DNA from: Pontixanthobacter luteolus
GTDB taxonomy: Bacteria > Pseudomonadota > Alphaproteobacteria > Sphingomonadales > Sphingomonadaceae
Reading direction: 5' to 3'
NCBI RefSeq assembly: GCF_009828095.1
Contig: NZ_WTYP01000002.1
Coordinates: 253,001 to 317,000 of the forward strand
Length of the DNA stretch: 64,000 bases
Under the pieces are notes generated by a model. The model did no database searches. It was not told where the DNA came from and saw only the letters and a program-made list of their open reading frames with translations. Positions 1 through 8,064 of this stretch are shown here, piece by piece (position 1 is the stretch's first letter; every line of letters starts with the position of its first letter). The position numbers and the translations under genes are program-made.

Positions 1-2108
1 AGCGGGTGCTGTTCCTGTTCGGCCTCCCCGCAATTCTGCTGCTGCCGCTGATGTATGTGTTTGCCCGCAAGCTGTGGCGCGATGTCGAAGACGAAGACGT
101 GCAGAACGACACCCGCTGGTGGGCACCCGTCGGCATGTTGCTGCTGGCCATGGCGCTGCTGGCAACCGTGCTCTCGCTCGCGTTCGACGGACCTGGCGGA
201 ACGCTACCAGCGTCGCTTGGCGGGATCACCGGATTGCTTGGTGCCAACGGGATCGAGGCCGTTGCCGGGCGCTTGCCCGAAGGCGCGGGCGGCTGGGCGA
301 TACTGGGCCTTGCGCTTCTTAGCCTGGCGGGCGGGGTTGCGCTGGTGACGCGTGTATTCGCGCTCGACTGGGCGCAATTGCTGACCCTTCCGGAGTTTCT
401 GAAGCGGCGGCCTTCGCTGCCTGAAACCAGCATTCCATTCCTGCCCAAGCCGGAAAAGAAGGCGCGCAAGGCGGAGGCGAAATCTGAACCGGTGATCGAC
501 GAATCCCCGCGCCGTGCACCGACTATTACCGATCCGACACGGCCCCCGAAAAAGGCACCGCTGGCCAAGGCGAAACAGCGCGACATGTTTGCCGATTTCG
601 AATTACCCAGCCTGGATCTGCTGGCCGAACCACCCGCCGAAAGCGCGCCCAAGCTCGACAAGCTGGCGTTGGAACGCAATGCGCGCCTGCTGGAAACCGT
701 GCTCGATGATTTCAACGTCAAGGGCGAGATTACCGCCGTGCGCACCGGCCCGGTTGTCACGATGTACGAACTGGAGCCCGCACCCGGCGTGAAGGCCGCC
801 CGGGTTATCGGCCTTGCCGAAGATATCGCGCGCAATATGTCCGCGATCAGCGCGCGCGTGTCGCCCATCCCGGGCAAGACCGTGATGGGCATCGAACTGC
901 CCAATGCCGACCGCCAGATGGTCGCCTTGAAAGAGCTTGCCGCGTGCGAGGATTTTGCCGAGGCCAAGGGCGCCCTGCCAATCATTCTGGGCAAGGATAT
1001 CGCCGGCGAACCGGTTGTCGCCGATCTGGCCGCAATGCCGCATCTTCTGGTCGCCGGTACCACCGGTTCGGGCAAATCGGTTGGTCTCAACTGTATCCTG
1101 CTATCGCTGCTCTACCGCTTCACCCCCGCCGAATGCCGCCTGATCCTGATCGATCCGAAGGTGTTGGAGCTGAAGACGTACGACGATATCCCGCACCTCT
1201 TGTCGCCCGTTGTTACCGAACCGCACAAATCGGTCCGCGCGCTGAAGTGGGCGGTCGAGGAGATGGAGCGCCGCTACCGGATGATGAGCAGCGTCAATTC
1301 GCGCAATATCGGCGGCTTCAACGAGAAGGTGCAGGCCGCGGTCGCCAAGGGCAAACCGCTGGGCCGCCGTGTGCAGACCGGGTTCGATCCGGATACCGGT
1401 GAAGAACTGTATGAAGAAGAGCAGCTGGACTACGAACCGCTGCCACTGATCGTTCTGATCGTTGACGAACTGGCCGACCTTATGGTCACGGTCGGCAAGG
1501 AAATCGAGGTTCTGATCCAGCGCCTGAGCCAGAAATCGCGCGCCGCCGGTATTCACCTGATCATGGCAACACAGCGCCCGTCGGTCGATGTCATCACCGG
1601 CGTGATCAAGGCCAACCTGCCCACCCGGATCAGCTTCAAGGTCACCAGCCGCATCGACAGCCGCACGATTCTGGGTGAGCAGGGGTCGGAGCAGCTGCTT
1701 GGCAAGGGCGATATGCTTTACAAGCCCAACACCGGGGCGATGGTCCGCGTGCACGGCCCATTTGTGTCGGACGAGGAAGTCGAGAGCGTGGCCGACCACT
1801 GGCGCGCGCAGGGTAAGCCGGATTACGTCGACGCCGTGACGGAAGAACCGGAAGATGGCGGCGGTCTGTCGTTCGAAGACGAATTCACCGCCAGCGATGA
1901 TCCGAACGAACGCAAATACCGGCAGGCTTGCCAGATCGTGATCGAGAACCAGAAAGCGTCCGGTTCATGGCTGCAGCGGCAGATGGGCGTAGGATATAAC
2001 ACCGCCGCCAAATGGATCGAACGGATGGAAGAAGAGGGGCTGGTCGGTCCGGCAAACCATGTTGGCCGGCGAGAGATTTTCCGCGATCAGGATGGCAACC
2101 CACTCTAG
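1..2108 (+). CDS. ftsK: DNA translocase FtsK (5' end outside the window)
   Basis: ATP-driven double-stranded DNA pump at the division septum that clears chromosome termini and helps dimer resolution. About 700 residues are visible. The frame is open to the window edge (the first in-frame codon is at base 3) and the protein enters in the middle of the membrane domain, so the GTG at base 6 is an internal valine and not the start. Two hydrophobic segments remain, followed by a Pro/Lys-rich linker (about residues 135-195) and the motor. Walker A GTTGSGKS lies at about residues 351-358, Walker B LIVDEL around 484-489, and a C-terminal winged-helix gamma domain (about 635-690) would read KOPS sites. 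A small gene follows 21 bases after the stop. Confidence 0.96.
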   Translation, partial: RVLFLFGLPAILLLPLMYVFARKLWRDVEDEDVQNDTRWWAPVGMLLLAMALLATVLSLAFDGPGGTLPASLGGITGLLGANGIEAVAGRLPEGAGGWAILGLALLSLAGGVALVTRVFALDWAQLLTLPEFLKRRPSLPETSIPFLPKPEKKARKAEAKSEPVIDESPRRAPTITDPTRPPKKAPLAKAKQRDMFADFELPSLDLLAEPPAESAPKLDKLALERNARLLETVLDDFNVKGEITAVRTGPVVTMYELEPAPGVKAARVIGLAEDIARNMSAISARVSPIPGKTVMGIELPNADRQMVALKELAACEDFAEAKGALPIILGKDIAGEPVVADLAAMPHLLVAGTTGSGKSVGLNCILLSLLYRFTPAECRLILIDPKVLELKTYDDIPHLLSPVVTEPHKSVRALKWAVEEMERRYRMMSSVNSRNIGGFNEKVQAAVAKGKPLGRRVQTGFDPDTGEELYEEEQLDYEPLPLIVLIVDELADLMVTVGKEIEVLIQRLSQKSRAAGIHLIMATQRPSVDVITGVIKANLPTRISFKVTSRIDSRTILGEQGSEQLLGKGDMLYKPNTGAMVRVHGPFVSDEEVESVADHWRAQGKPDYVDAVTEEPEDGGGLSFEDEFTASDDPNERKYRQACQIVIENQKASGSWLQRQMGVGYNTAAKWIERMEEEGLVGPANHVGRREIFRDQDGNPL

Positions 2109-2129
2109 TTAGATTGCGAGGGGTCTGAC

Positions 2130-2288
2130 TTGCGCACCCGCCAGCGCATCTGTGCCGCCAAACGGCGTTATCCCACGCGGGAGGATGCACGGGAGGCTGC
2201 GGAGCAGGCCGATGTCGTCCTGCGCGCCTATCACTGCGATCGATGTTTCGGATACCACCTGACCAGCCGGATCAGGGCAGGCAAATAG
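2130..2288 (+). CDS. small zinc-ribbon-like protein (52 aa)
   Basis: Short ORF in the same frame as ftsK, 21 bases after its stop. It starts with TTG preceded by a GAGGGG ribosome-binding site about 8 bases upstream. The product is very basic and carries Cys8 and a C-terminal Cys36-x2-Cys39-x3-His43 knuckle (YHCDRCFGYHLTSR), the look of a minimal treble-clef or zinc ribbon. An Arg/Glu-rich helix lies between (residues 14-30). Small proteins with this ending are common beside core genes in sphingomonads. The function is unknown; nucleic-acid binding is a guess from charge and motif. Nothing else is visible before the convergent pstS. Confidence 0.6.
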   Translation: MRTRQRICAAKRRYPTREDAREAAEQADVVLRAYHCDRCFGYHLTSRIRAGK

Positions 2289-2370
2289 AATTTTCGCCAG
2301 TGGACTGCCCGCTTGTTGGTTGCCGCGATCGCTGCGACTGCCGCCACGCCGCCCGTTTCCGATCACCCTG

Positions 2371-2410
2371 AAACACGAAGCGCCGCCCCTGCGTGATGCA
2401 AGGGCGGCGC
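2371..2410 (-). terminator. intrinsic terminator of pstS (minus strand)
   Basis: Arms at 2380-2392 and 2398-2410 pair at 12 of 13 positions around a 5-base loop. The hairpin lies just past the pstS stop. On the minus strand it is followed by a modest T-rich tail (TTCGTGTTT). The stem is very GC-rich, and it could stop transcription coming from the ftsK side too. Confidence 0.55.
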
Positions 2411-2436
2411 CTGTTCCGGTATGAACCGGGTTCTGA

Positions 2437-3468
2437 TTACTTCAGTTCGTCAGCCGTCAGAACTGTGAACTCGGTCGTCTTGGCAAGGTTCGCGGCGCGA
2501 ACATCGTCAGGCGAAGCGACGAGGCCGATCTTGGCAAGCGGTCCGTCCTTGTCCCAGCTCTTGGCCCATTCTGCGACGTATTCGCGCAGGCCCGGGATCG
2601 CATCGAGATGCGCCTTCTTCACATACATGAACAGCGGACGTGCGCCGGGATATGCGAAGCTGGAAATGTTCTCATAGGTAGGTTCGCTGCCGTTCATCGG
2701 CAGACCCTGTACCTTGTCAGCGTTCTCTTCGAGATAGGAGTAACCAAACACGCCGATTGCTTTCGGGTTGCTGCTGATCTTCTGGACAATCAGATTGTCC
2801 TGTTCGCCCTGAGCGACATATTTCTGGTCGCTACGGATTTCGGTGCAGGTCTTGTCGTAAGCGTCTTCGTCGCTTTCCTTCAGCGCCTTCATTTCGGCAT
2901 TCTGCTTGCACGCGGCTTCGAGGACCAGTTCCTGCAGCGCATCGCGCGTGCCCGAACCCGAAGGCGGGCCGTAAACCAGAATAGGTTCAGCAGGCAGCGA
3001 GGCATCGACGTCTGCCCATGTTTCGCTAGTCTGTTCCTGACCATAAGGGTTGGCCGCCAGCGCGCGGTAAACGATGTCCGGGGTAAGGTTCATCATCAGG
3101 CCGCCTTGGGCCGAAGCGAATGCAATCCCGTCGAGGCCGACCTGGATTTCCACCACATCGGTTACGCCGTTTGCTGCGCAGGTTTCGAATTCGGATGTCT
3201 TCATGCGGCGCGATGTATTCACAACATCGGGGTGTTCACTACCAACGCCGCCACAGAACAGCTTGATACCGCCGCCGCTGCCGGTTGATTCGATCAGCGG
3301 CGAAGCCATGCCCGGATTGGCGCGTGCGGCGTTTTCAGCAACAGCCTTGGCGAACGGGAACACAGTGGAAGAGCCAACGACCTGAACCGATTCAGGGGCA
3401 GTGTCGTTACACCCGGCCAGCGCGAGTGCGGAGGCCGCTGCAAGTGCGAATTTGGTGGTGATACGCAT
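2437..3468 (-). CDS. pstS: phosphate ABC transporter substrate-binding lipoprotein PstS
   Basis: Periplasmic phosphate-binding protein, 343 aa. The chosen ATG at 3468 follows an AAGGA site 10 bases upstream and opens with a lipoprotein signal ending LALAGC (lipidated Cys20). A longer in-frame extension to 3534 would run through the Pho box, so it is rejected. The phosphate-loop motif GSSTVFPFA sits near residue 33 and STGSGGG near residue 65, as in the PstS_2 group. The pstC, pstA, pstB and phoU genes are not nearby; the upstream neighbour on the same strand is an OprO/P porin. Phosphate regulation is inferred from the Pho box directly upstream. Confidence 0.93.
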   Translation of the reverse strand: MRITTKFALAAASALALAGCNDTAPESVQVVGSSTVFPFAKAVAENAARANPGMASPLIESTGSGGGIKLFCGGVGSEHPDVVNTSRRMKTSEFETCAANGVTDVVEIQVGLDGIAFASAQGGLMMNLTPDIVYRALAANPYGQEQTSETWADVDASLPAEPILVYGPPSGSGTRDALQELVLEAACKQNAEMKALKESDEDAYDKTCTEIRSDQKYVAQGEQDNLIVQKISSNPKAIGVFGYSYLEENADKVQGLPMNGSEPTYENISSFAYPGARPLFMYVKKAHLDAIPGLREYVAEWAKSWDKDGPLAKIGLVASPDDVRAANLAKTTEFTVLTADELK

Positions 3469-3516
3469 GGGTTTTATTCCTTGAGTGAATGTTGGTTTGG
3501 CCGTTATCGCCTGAGT

Positions 3517-3534
3517 GTGACGCGTTTGTGACAA
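3517..3534 (-). promoter_or_regulatory. Pho box upstream of pstS
   Basis: On the minus strand the site reads TTGTCAC-AAAC-GCGTCAC: two 7-base repeats spaced by 4, against the PhoB consensus CTGTCAT-N4-CTGT(A/C)A(C/T). The TGTCA and GTCAC cores are kept. It ends 48 bases before the pstS ATG, a usual place for a PhoB site replacing the -35 box. Confidence 0.65.
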
Positions 3535-3553
3535 CGCCGGTCAGCTTCGCGTC

Positions 3554-4954
3554 TTAAAAGTCGACTTGGGCACGAACGCCCACGACATCCACGCCGTAGG
3601 ATGTGTCTCCGCCCGCAGCCGGGAATGCGGCGTCATCGTAATTCAATCGGCCGTAATTCGCGAGCAACATGGTGTAATCGGTCGGCTTCCAGACCAGCGA
3701 CAGGAAGAAGCCGTTCTGCTTGCCGCCGAGTATCCCGCCATCATTCAGGTCGAGATAGTCATAGCGCGCATTGACCTGGACCGACCCGGCCCCGCCTTCG
3801 CCAACCGGGTTGGCCGGTTTCGTGCGGTCGAACTTGCCGCCTTTGTATCCGCGTGTGTCGCCGGATGTGAGGAAATAGCCGACCTCGGCATAGCCGCCGA
3901 AGAATGTCGGATCGGTCAGCGCACCGGGGCGGCTGACTTCCTGCCAGAAACCTTCTGCGGCAAAATGCAGCGGACCGGCAATCGCGGCGGCTTCCAGGCC
4001 CAGACCGAATTCGCTGGTCGCGGCAAGCCCGCCGGTGTTGACGAAACGATCGCCGGTGAAATGCACAAGCGGACGTTGGCGGTAACGCACCGTGCTGCCG
4101 CTTTCGAGGTCGGTGTAGTGGACCGAACCACCAAGGTGCAGCTGCGTGTCGCCGACCTTTGGCATAAACACCACGCGGCCATCCGCGCTCCAGTTCTTGT
4201 TGGAGAGGTCTTCCATATTGTCGGTAAAGACACCGGCCTGGACCAGCACGTCGCCGCTGCCGAACTGGGCCGATGCACCGACGCGGCGTTCAAATCCGAA
4301 CGCGTCGGTGAACGCGGCGCGTTCGATGAAGCTGGTGTGGAGCGAGCTGGTGAGTTCTTCGAGCGACTGGAAATTGTTGAACTGGCCAACGGTGATTTCA
4401 GCGTCACCTGCTTCGTAGGAAATGAGTGCGTCGGTCACCGCGACATCGTTGCCCGCAAAATCGACTTCGAATTTGTATCCGAAACCGCCCGGCATATCGC
4501 CCGACACACCCAGACGCGCACGGCGGGCTTCGCTGCCGAAACCGCCACTGCGGCCGGTTGAGGAAGGCACGCTGGTGAAACCGGCATCATATTGCAGGCG
4601 GCCGCGCGGCTTGAAGCTCCAACCGCCTTCGCCCTTGATTTCGGGCGCGCCCTTAAACGCGATTGCAGGCTGCTTCTTGTCAGCAGCGCCATCGCCATTC
4701 ACCAGTTCTTCTGCCTCCGCGGTGGCCGCATCGGTTGCTGCAGCCATTGCAAAGTCGGCCTTGGCGTCAGCTTCGGCGAGCTCGCCCTCAAGCGCATTGA
4801 TACGCTCTGCCATCGCAGCCATTTGCGCGCGCATTTCAGCAAGTTCTTCGGCAACAGACGCCTGGTTTGCAGTTTGAGCCATGGCTGGCTGCACCCACCC
4901 GCAACCCAGTGCGATGGCAAGCGCCGAACCCAAAGCGCGATTCCGAGAATACAT
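3554..4954 (-). CDS. phosphate-selective porin, OprO/OprP family
   Basis: Outer-membrane beta-barrel of 466 aa that should pass phosphate or polyphosphate into the periplasm for PstS. The start at 4954 gives a signal peptide ending PAMAQ (about residue 27). The upstream extension to 5035 runs through the Pho box and is rejected. A coiled-coil segment (about residues 30-95, EELAEMRAQMAAMAERINALEGEL-like heptads) precedes the barrel, as in OprP trimers. The barrel ends in the expected aromatic residue (QVDF). It lies upstream of pstS on the same strand, 85 bases away, with a separate Pho box for each gene. Substrate preference (phosphate versus polyphosphate) cannot be told from sequence. Confidence 0.9.
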   Translation of the reverse strand: MYSRNRALGSALAIALGCGWVQPAMAQTANQASVAEELAEMRAQMAAMAERINALEGELAEADAKADFAMAAATDAATAEAEELVNGDGAADKKQPAIAFKGAPEIKGEGGWSFKPRGRLQYDAGFTSVPSSTGRSGGFGSEARRARLGVSGDMPGGFGYKFEVDFAGNDVAVTDALISYEAGDAEITVGQFNNFQSLEELTSSLHTSFIERAAFTDAFGFERRVGASAQFGSGDVLVQAGVFTDNMEDLSNKNWSADGRVVFMPKVGDTQLHLGGSVHYTDLESGSTVRYRQRPLVHFTGDRFVNTGGLAATSEFGLGLEAAAIAGPLHFAAEGFWQEVSRPGALTDPTFFGGYAEVGYFLTSGDTRGYKGGKFDRTKPANPVGEGGAGSVQVNARYDYLDLNDGGILGGKQNGFFLSLVWKPTDYTMLLANYGRLNYDDAAFPAAGGDTSYGVDVVGVRAQVDF

Positions 4955-4996
4955 GAGCAAACCTTTACAGTTCAGTGAAACATTCCTGACGCACTT

Positions 4997-5014
4997 ATGT
5001 CCGCTATATGACAG
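4997..5014 (-). promoter_or_regulatory. Pho box upstream of the OprO/P porin
   Basis: Minus strand CTGTCAT-ATAG-CGGACAT. The first repeat is a perfect PhoB half-site and the second matches 5 of 7, with the standard 4-base spacer. It ends 42 bases before the porin ATG, and a GAATGT-like -10 lies 11 bases downstream. This is the best regulatory match in the window. Confidence 0.78.
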
Positions 5015-5123
5015 TTTCGGGACTATCCGTAACACTCCTGCCGAGCGCCGCCAGCCGGGAACTTCGCTTGCCCCGCAGTTGTTTCACTTGTAACCGGTTT
5101 CGAAATTTCAGGAGTCCTCCCCC

Positions 5124-6245
5124 ATGCGCATCGGTTGTCCCAAGGAAATCAAGAACCACGAATATCGCGTCGGCCTGACGCCGGAAAGCGCGCGAGAATT
5201 AATCGCGGACGGCAACGAAGTCTGGATCGAAAGCGGTGCAGGCCTGGGAATCGGCGCGACCGACGCCGAATATGTCGACGCCGGCGCCAAGATCGTCGAC
5301 GGACCCGACCCGATTTTTGCCGAGTGCGAAATGGTGGTGAAGGTCAAGGAACCGCAGGCGGTAGAACGCGCGAAACTGCGCGAAGGCCAGATCCTTTATA
5401 CCTACCTGCACCTTGCCCCGGATCCCGAACAAACCAATGATCTGGTCAAATCGGGCGTGACCGCGATCGCCTATGAAACCGTAACCGGTCCGCGCGGCAG
5501 CCTGCCGCTGCTCAAACCGATGAGCCAGGTTGCTGGCCGGATGAGCATTCAGGCAGGTGCCAATGCCCTGCAAAAGGAACACGGCGGACGCGGCGTTCTG
5601 CTGGGCGGCGTGCCGGGCGTATTGCCGGGCAAGGTCGTGGTAATCGGCGGCGGCGTTGTCGGTTTCAACGCGGCGCAGATGGCCGTCGGCCTTGGCGGTG
5701 ATGTGGAAATCCTCGACCGCGATCCCGAAGTGCTCGAAAAAGTCGGCACCTTCTTCGAAGCGCGCGCCAGCACCCGTTTTTCCAACAAGACCAATCTGGA
5801 AGACGCCGTGCGTCAGGCCGACCTGGTAATCGGCGCGGTGCTGATCCCCGGTGCTGCTGCGCCCAAGCTGATTACCCGCGAACTGCTCTCGGAAATGAAG
5901 CCCGGCGCAGTGCTGGTGGATGTCGCAATCGACCAGGGCGGCTGTTTCGAAACATCCAGAGCCACGACGCATGCCGACCCGACCTATACCGTTGATGGTA
6001 TCGTGCATTACTGCGTTGCCAATATGCCCGGCGCGGTGGCCCGCACCAGCACCTATGCGCTGAACAATGTGACCCTTCCCCACGCCCTACGCATGGCCCG
6101 CAATGGCTGGAAAGAAGCCATGCGCCGCGACCCGCATCTGGCAGAGGGGCTGAATGTCCATGCCGGCAAGGTTACCTACAAGGCAGTGGCCGACGAATTG
6201 GGCCATGAATATCTGCCGACCGCAGATGTGTTGAACCAAGACTGA
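5124..6245 (+). CDS. ald: alanine dehydrogenase
   Basis: NAD-dependent interconversion of L-alanine with pyruvate and ammonia, cytoplasmic, 373 aa (usual length about 370). Starts [20 protein letters not shown], typical of Ald. The Rossmann motif [12 protein letters not shown] lies near residue 173. The C-terminal half has [16 protein letters not shown], also a family signature. An AGGAG site is 8 bases before the ATG. The gene diverges from the Pho-controlled porin and is followed by a diguanylate cyclase. A TAACCGGTTT element lies 24 bases upstream and recurs after the gene. Confidence 0.97.
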   Translation: MRIGCPKEIKNHEYRVGLTPESARELIADGNEVWIESGAGLGIGATDAEYVDAGAKIVDGPDPIFAECEMVVKVKEPQAVERAKLREGQILYTYLHLAPDPEQTNDLVKSGVTAIAYETVTGPRGSLPLLKPMSQVAGRMSIQAGANALQKEHGGRGVLLGGVPGVLPGKVVVIGGGVVGFNAAQMAVGLGGDVEILDRDPEVLEKVGTFFEARASTRFSNKTNLEDAVRQADLVIGAVLIPGAAAPKLITRELLSEMKPGAVLVDVAIDQGGCFETSRATTHADPTYTVDGIVHYCVANMPGAVARTSTYALNNVTLPHALRMARNGWKEAMRRDPHLAEGLNVHAGKVTYKAVADELGHEYLPTADVLNQD

Positions 6246-6299
6246 TTTTTCTGGATTTTTTAACCGGGTTCTAACCGGTTTGCAGATATTGGCGGGGCC

Positions 6300-8021
6300 A
6301 TGACATGGGGGGCCCGTTCCACGCTGAGTGCGTTCGCGCTCGCGCTGTGCTGCATTCTTGCAGCAGTGCGCCCTGTGTATGCGGCGGAGGCACCCCGCTC
6401 TGCCCCCTGCTGGCAAACCCTGCCTTTATCGGCGCAAGCATCTGACTACCTTGCAGAACTCGGCCCCTGGACTTGCGAGGAAAGCGCCCCCCCGGTCGGC
6501 AATTACCGCATCGCCCTGACATGGAACGATGTGCAGGCCAGCGAGCCAAAATTTCTGGTCAGCCGGATCGGCCATTTCGGCAATGTGACGCTCGCCAGTC
6601 AGGACAAGACGGGCCGCTGGATCACCTCCCGGCACAAGGCCAATGACGCGCAGCCCCTGACCGATGGCCCGCATTTCAAACTGGCACTGCCCCAACCTGC
6701 CGATGGCAGCATCCGGACTGTCGTAATCTTCGATCGTCCGCTGCACCTGTCCACGATGACCGCTGCAAAGCTGCTGGCGGAAGATCCGGCGCTAGATCCG
6801 GATTCGATCGCTTATCAATTGCTGATCGCCGGATTGCTCGGAATCATTCTGATCCCCCTGTTTTTCGACCTCGTTTTTTGGCGTGTCCTGCGCCAGAACT
6901 TCCTGCTGTGGCACAGCGCGCTGATCGGATCTTTCGCGTTGCTGCTGCTAAGCCAATCCGGCCTCGTCAATCACATGGTCGACCTGCCGATTGAGGTTTG
7001 GCGCCGATCCCTGATCATGTCCTTCGGGGTGGCGCTGGCGGTGTCGTTCATGTTCACCCGTGCCTATATCGAAGACGACAAGATCAGTCCGGTCATGCGG
7101 CGATGGGTACCATATGCGGCCGCATGGGCCCTGATTGCATCGGCAATTCACGCGGCATCATTCGACTTCATGCGCCCGTTCGGATCGTCATTCCACAGCG
7201 TTGCCCTGGCACCGCTGATGATCCTGATACTGGCGATAATGATCGATGCGTGGAGACGCGGCAGCCGTGCTGTTCGTTTCCAGATGGTCGGATGGACACC
7301 GCTGTTCGTTGGTGTCAGCATTCAGTTGGTCACCTACATAACCCCGTTGGCGCCGCCCAACGACGCGCTGCCCATCTTCTTCTTCGGGATGCTGACAGAA
7401 TCGCTCGCCACCGCGCTGGGCGTGGCCGACCGGTTCCTTGCCATCCGCCGCCAGCGCGACAAGGCGCAAGACCGCGTGGCAGCGCTTGATGCCCTGTCCA
7501 GCGTCGACCCGCTGACCGGGCTGTATAACCGGCGCGCACTCGACATTCGCATGGGCAGCCTGCGTGCCGACGGCTTCAACACGTTTGCGCTGCTTGATCT
7601 AGATCACTTCAAGACCGTCAACGACACTATCGGCCATGCCGGCGGCGATGCGGTATTGGTGGAGGTTGCAGGCATCCTTTCAGCCGACAATCAATCGCTC
7701 GGCTTCAGATTGGGCGGTGAAGAATTCCTGCTGGTGATGAAAGGCGACGATTCGCTCGATCGGGCAGAAAAGCTTCGGCAGGCAATTTCCCTGCGTGTTG
7801 CCCGCCAGATCGACGGGTTGGAGCGCATCCTGACCGCGAGCGTCGGGGCAATCGTCTTGCCCAAAGACCGCAAGGAAGCGGACATTTTCAGCGATATCTA
7901 TTCGCGGGCCGACAAGCTTTTGTACGAGGCAAAGGAAGGCGGCAGAAACAGGTTGGTGTTCGAAAAACTGCGTCTGTTCAGCCCGCGCCAGCCGGATCGC
8001 AGACGCGCAGCAGCCGGCTAA
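6300..8021 (+). CDS. 7TM-sensor diguanylate cyclase (GGDEF)
   Basis: Membrane sensor of 573 aa that should make cyclic-di-GMP. Order: signal peptide (about 1-28, ending VYAAEA), a periplasmic beta-rich domain (about 30-165) containing the region typical of 7TMR-DISM sensors, seven hydrophobic segments (about 175-385), then a GGDEF domain. The active-site loop GGEEF is intact at residues 472-476, and DPLTGLYNRRALD begins the domain. The inhibitory RxxD site normally just before GGEEF is absent (DNQS at that place), so product feedback may be missing. No EAL domain. The gene stands alone, convergent with the flavin oxidoreductase. The signal sensed is unknown. Confidence 0.92.
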   Translation: MTWGARSTLSAFALALCCILAAVRPVYAAEAPRSAPCWQTLPLSAQASDYLAELGPWTCEESAPPVGNYRIALTWNDVQASEPKFLVSRIGHFGNVTLASQDKTGRWITSRHKANDAQPLTDGPHFKLALPQPADGSIRTVVIFDRPLHLSTMTAAKLLAEDPALDPDSIAYQLLIAGLLGIILIPLFFDLVFWRVLRQNFLLWHSALIGSFALLLLSQSGLVNHMVDLPIEVWRRSLIMSFGVALAVSFMFTRAYIEDDKISPVMRRWVPYAAAWALIASAIHAASFDFMRPFGSSFHSVALAPLMILILAIMIDAWRRGSRAVRFQMVGWTPLFVGVSIQLVTYITPLAPPNDALPIFFFGMLTESLATALGVADRFLAIRRQRDKAQDRVAALDALSSVDPLTGLYNRRALDIRMGSLRADGFNTFALLDLDHFKTVNDTIGHAGGDAVLVEVAGILSADNQSLGFRLGGEEFLLVMKGDDSLDRAEKLRQAISLRVARQIDGLERILTASVGAIVLPKDRKEADIFSDIYSRADKLLYEAKEGGRNRLVFEKLRLFSPRQPDRRRAAAG

Positions 8022-8064
8022 GGCTCAGTTTGCTGGTTCAGGGTGCCCGGTTCAGGATGTCCCT

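Noticed and set aside
3469-3534. Upstream extension of pstS
   Set aside because: It overlaps the Pho box and precedes a complete lipoprotein signal with its own ribosome-binding site.
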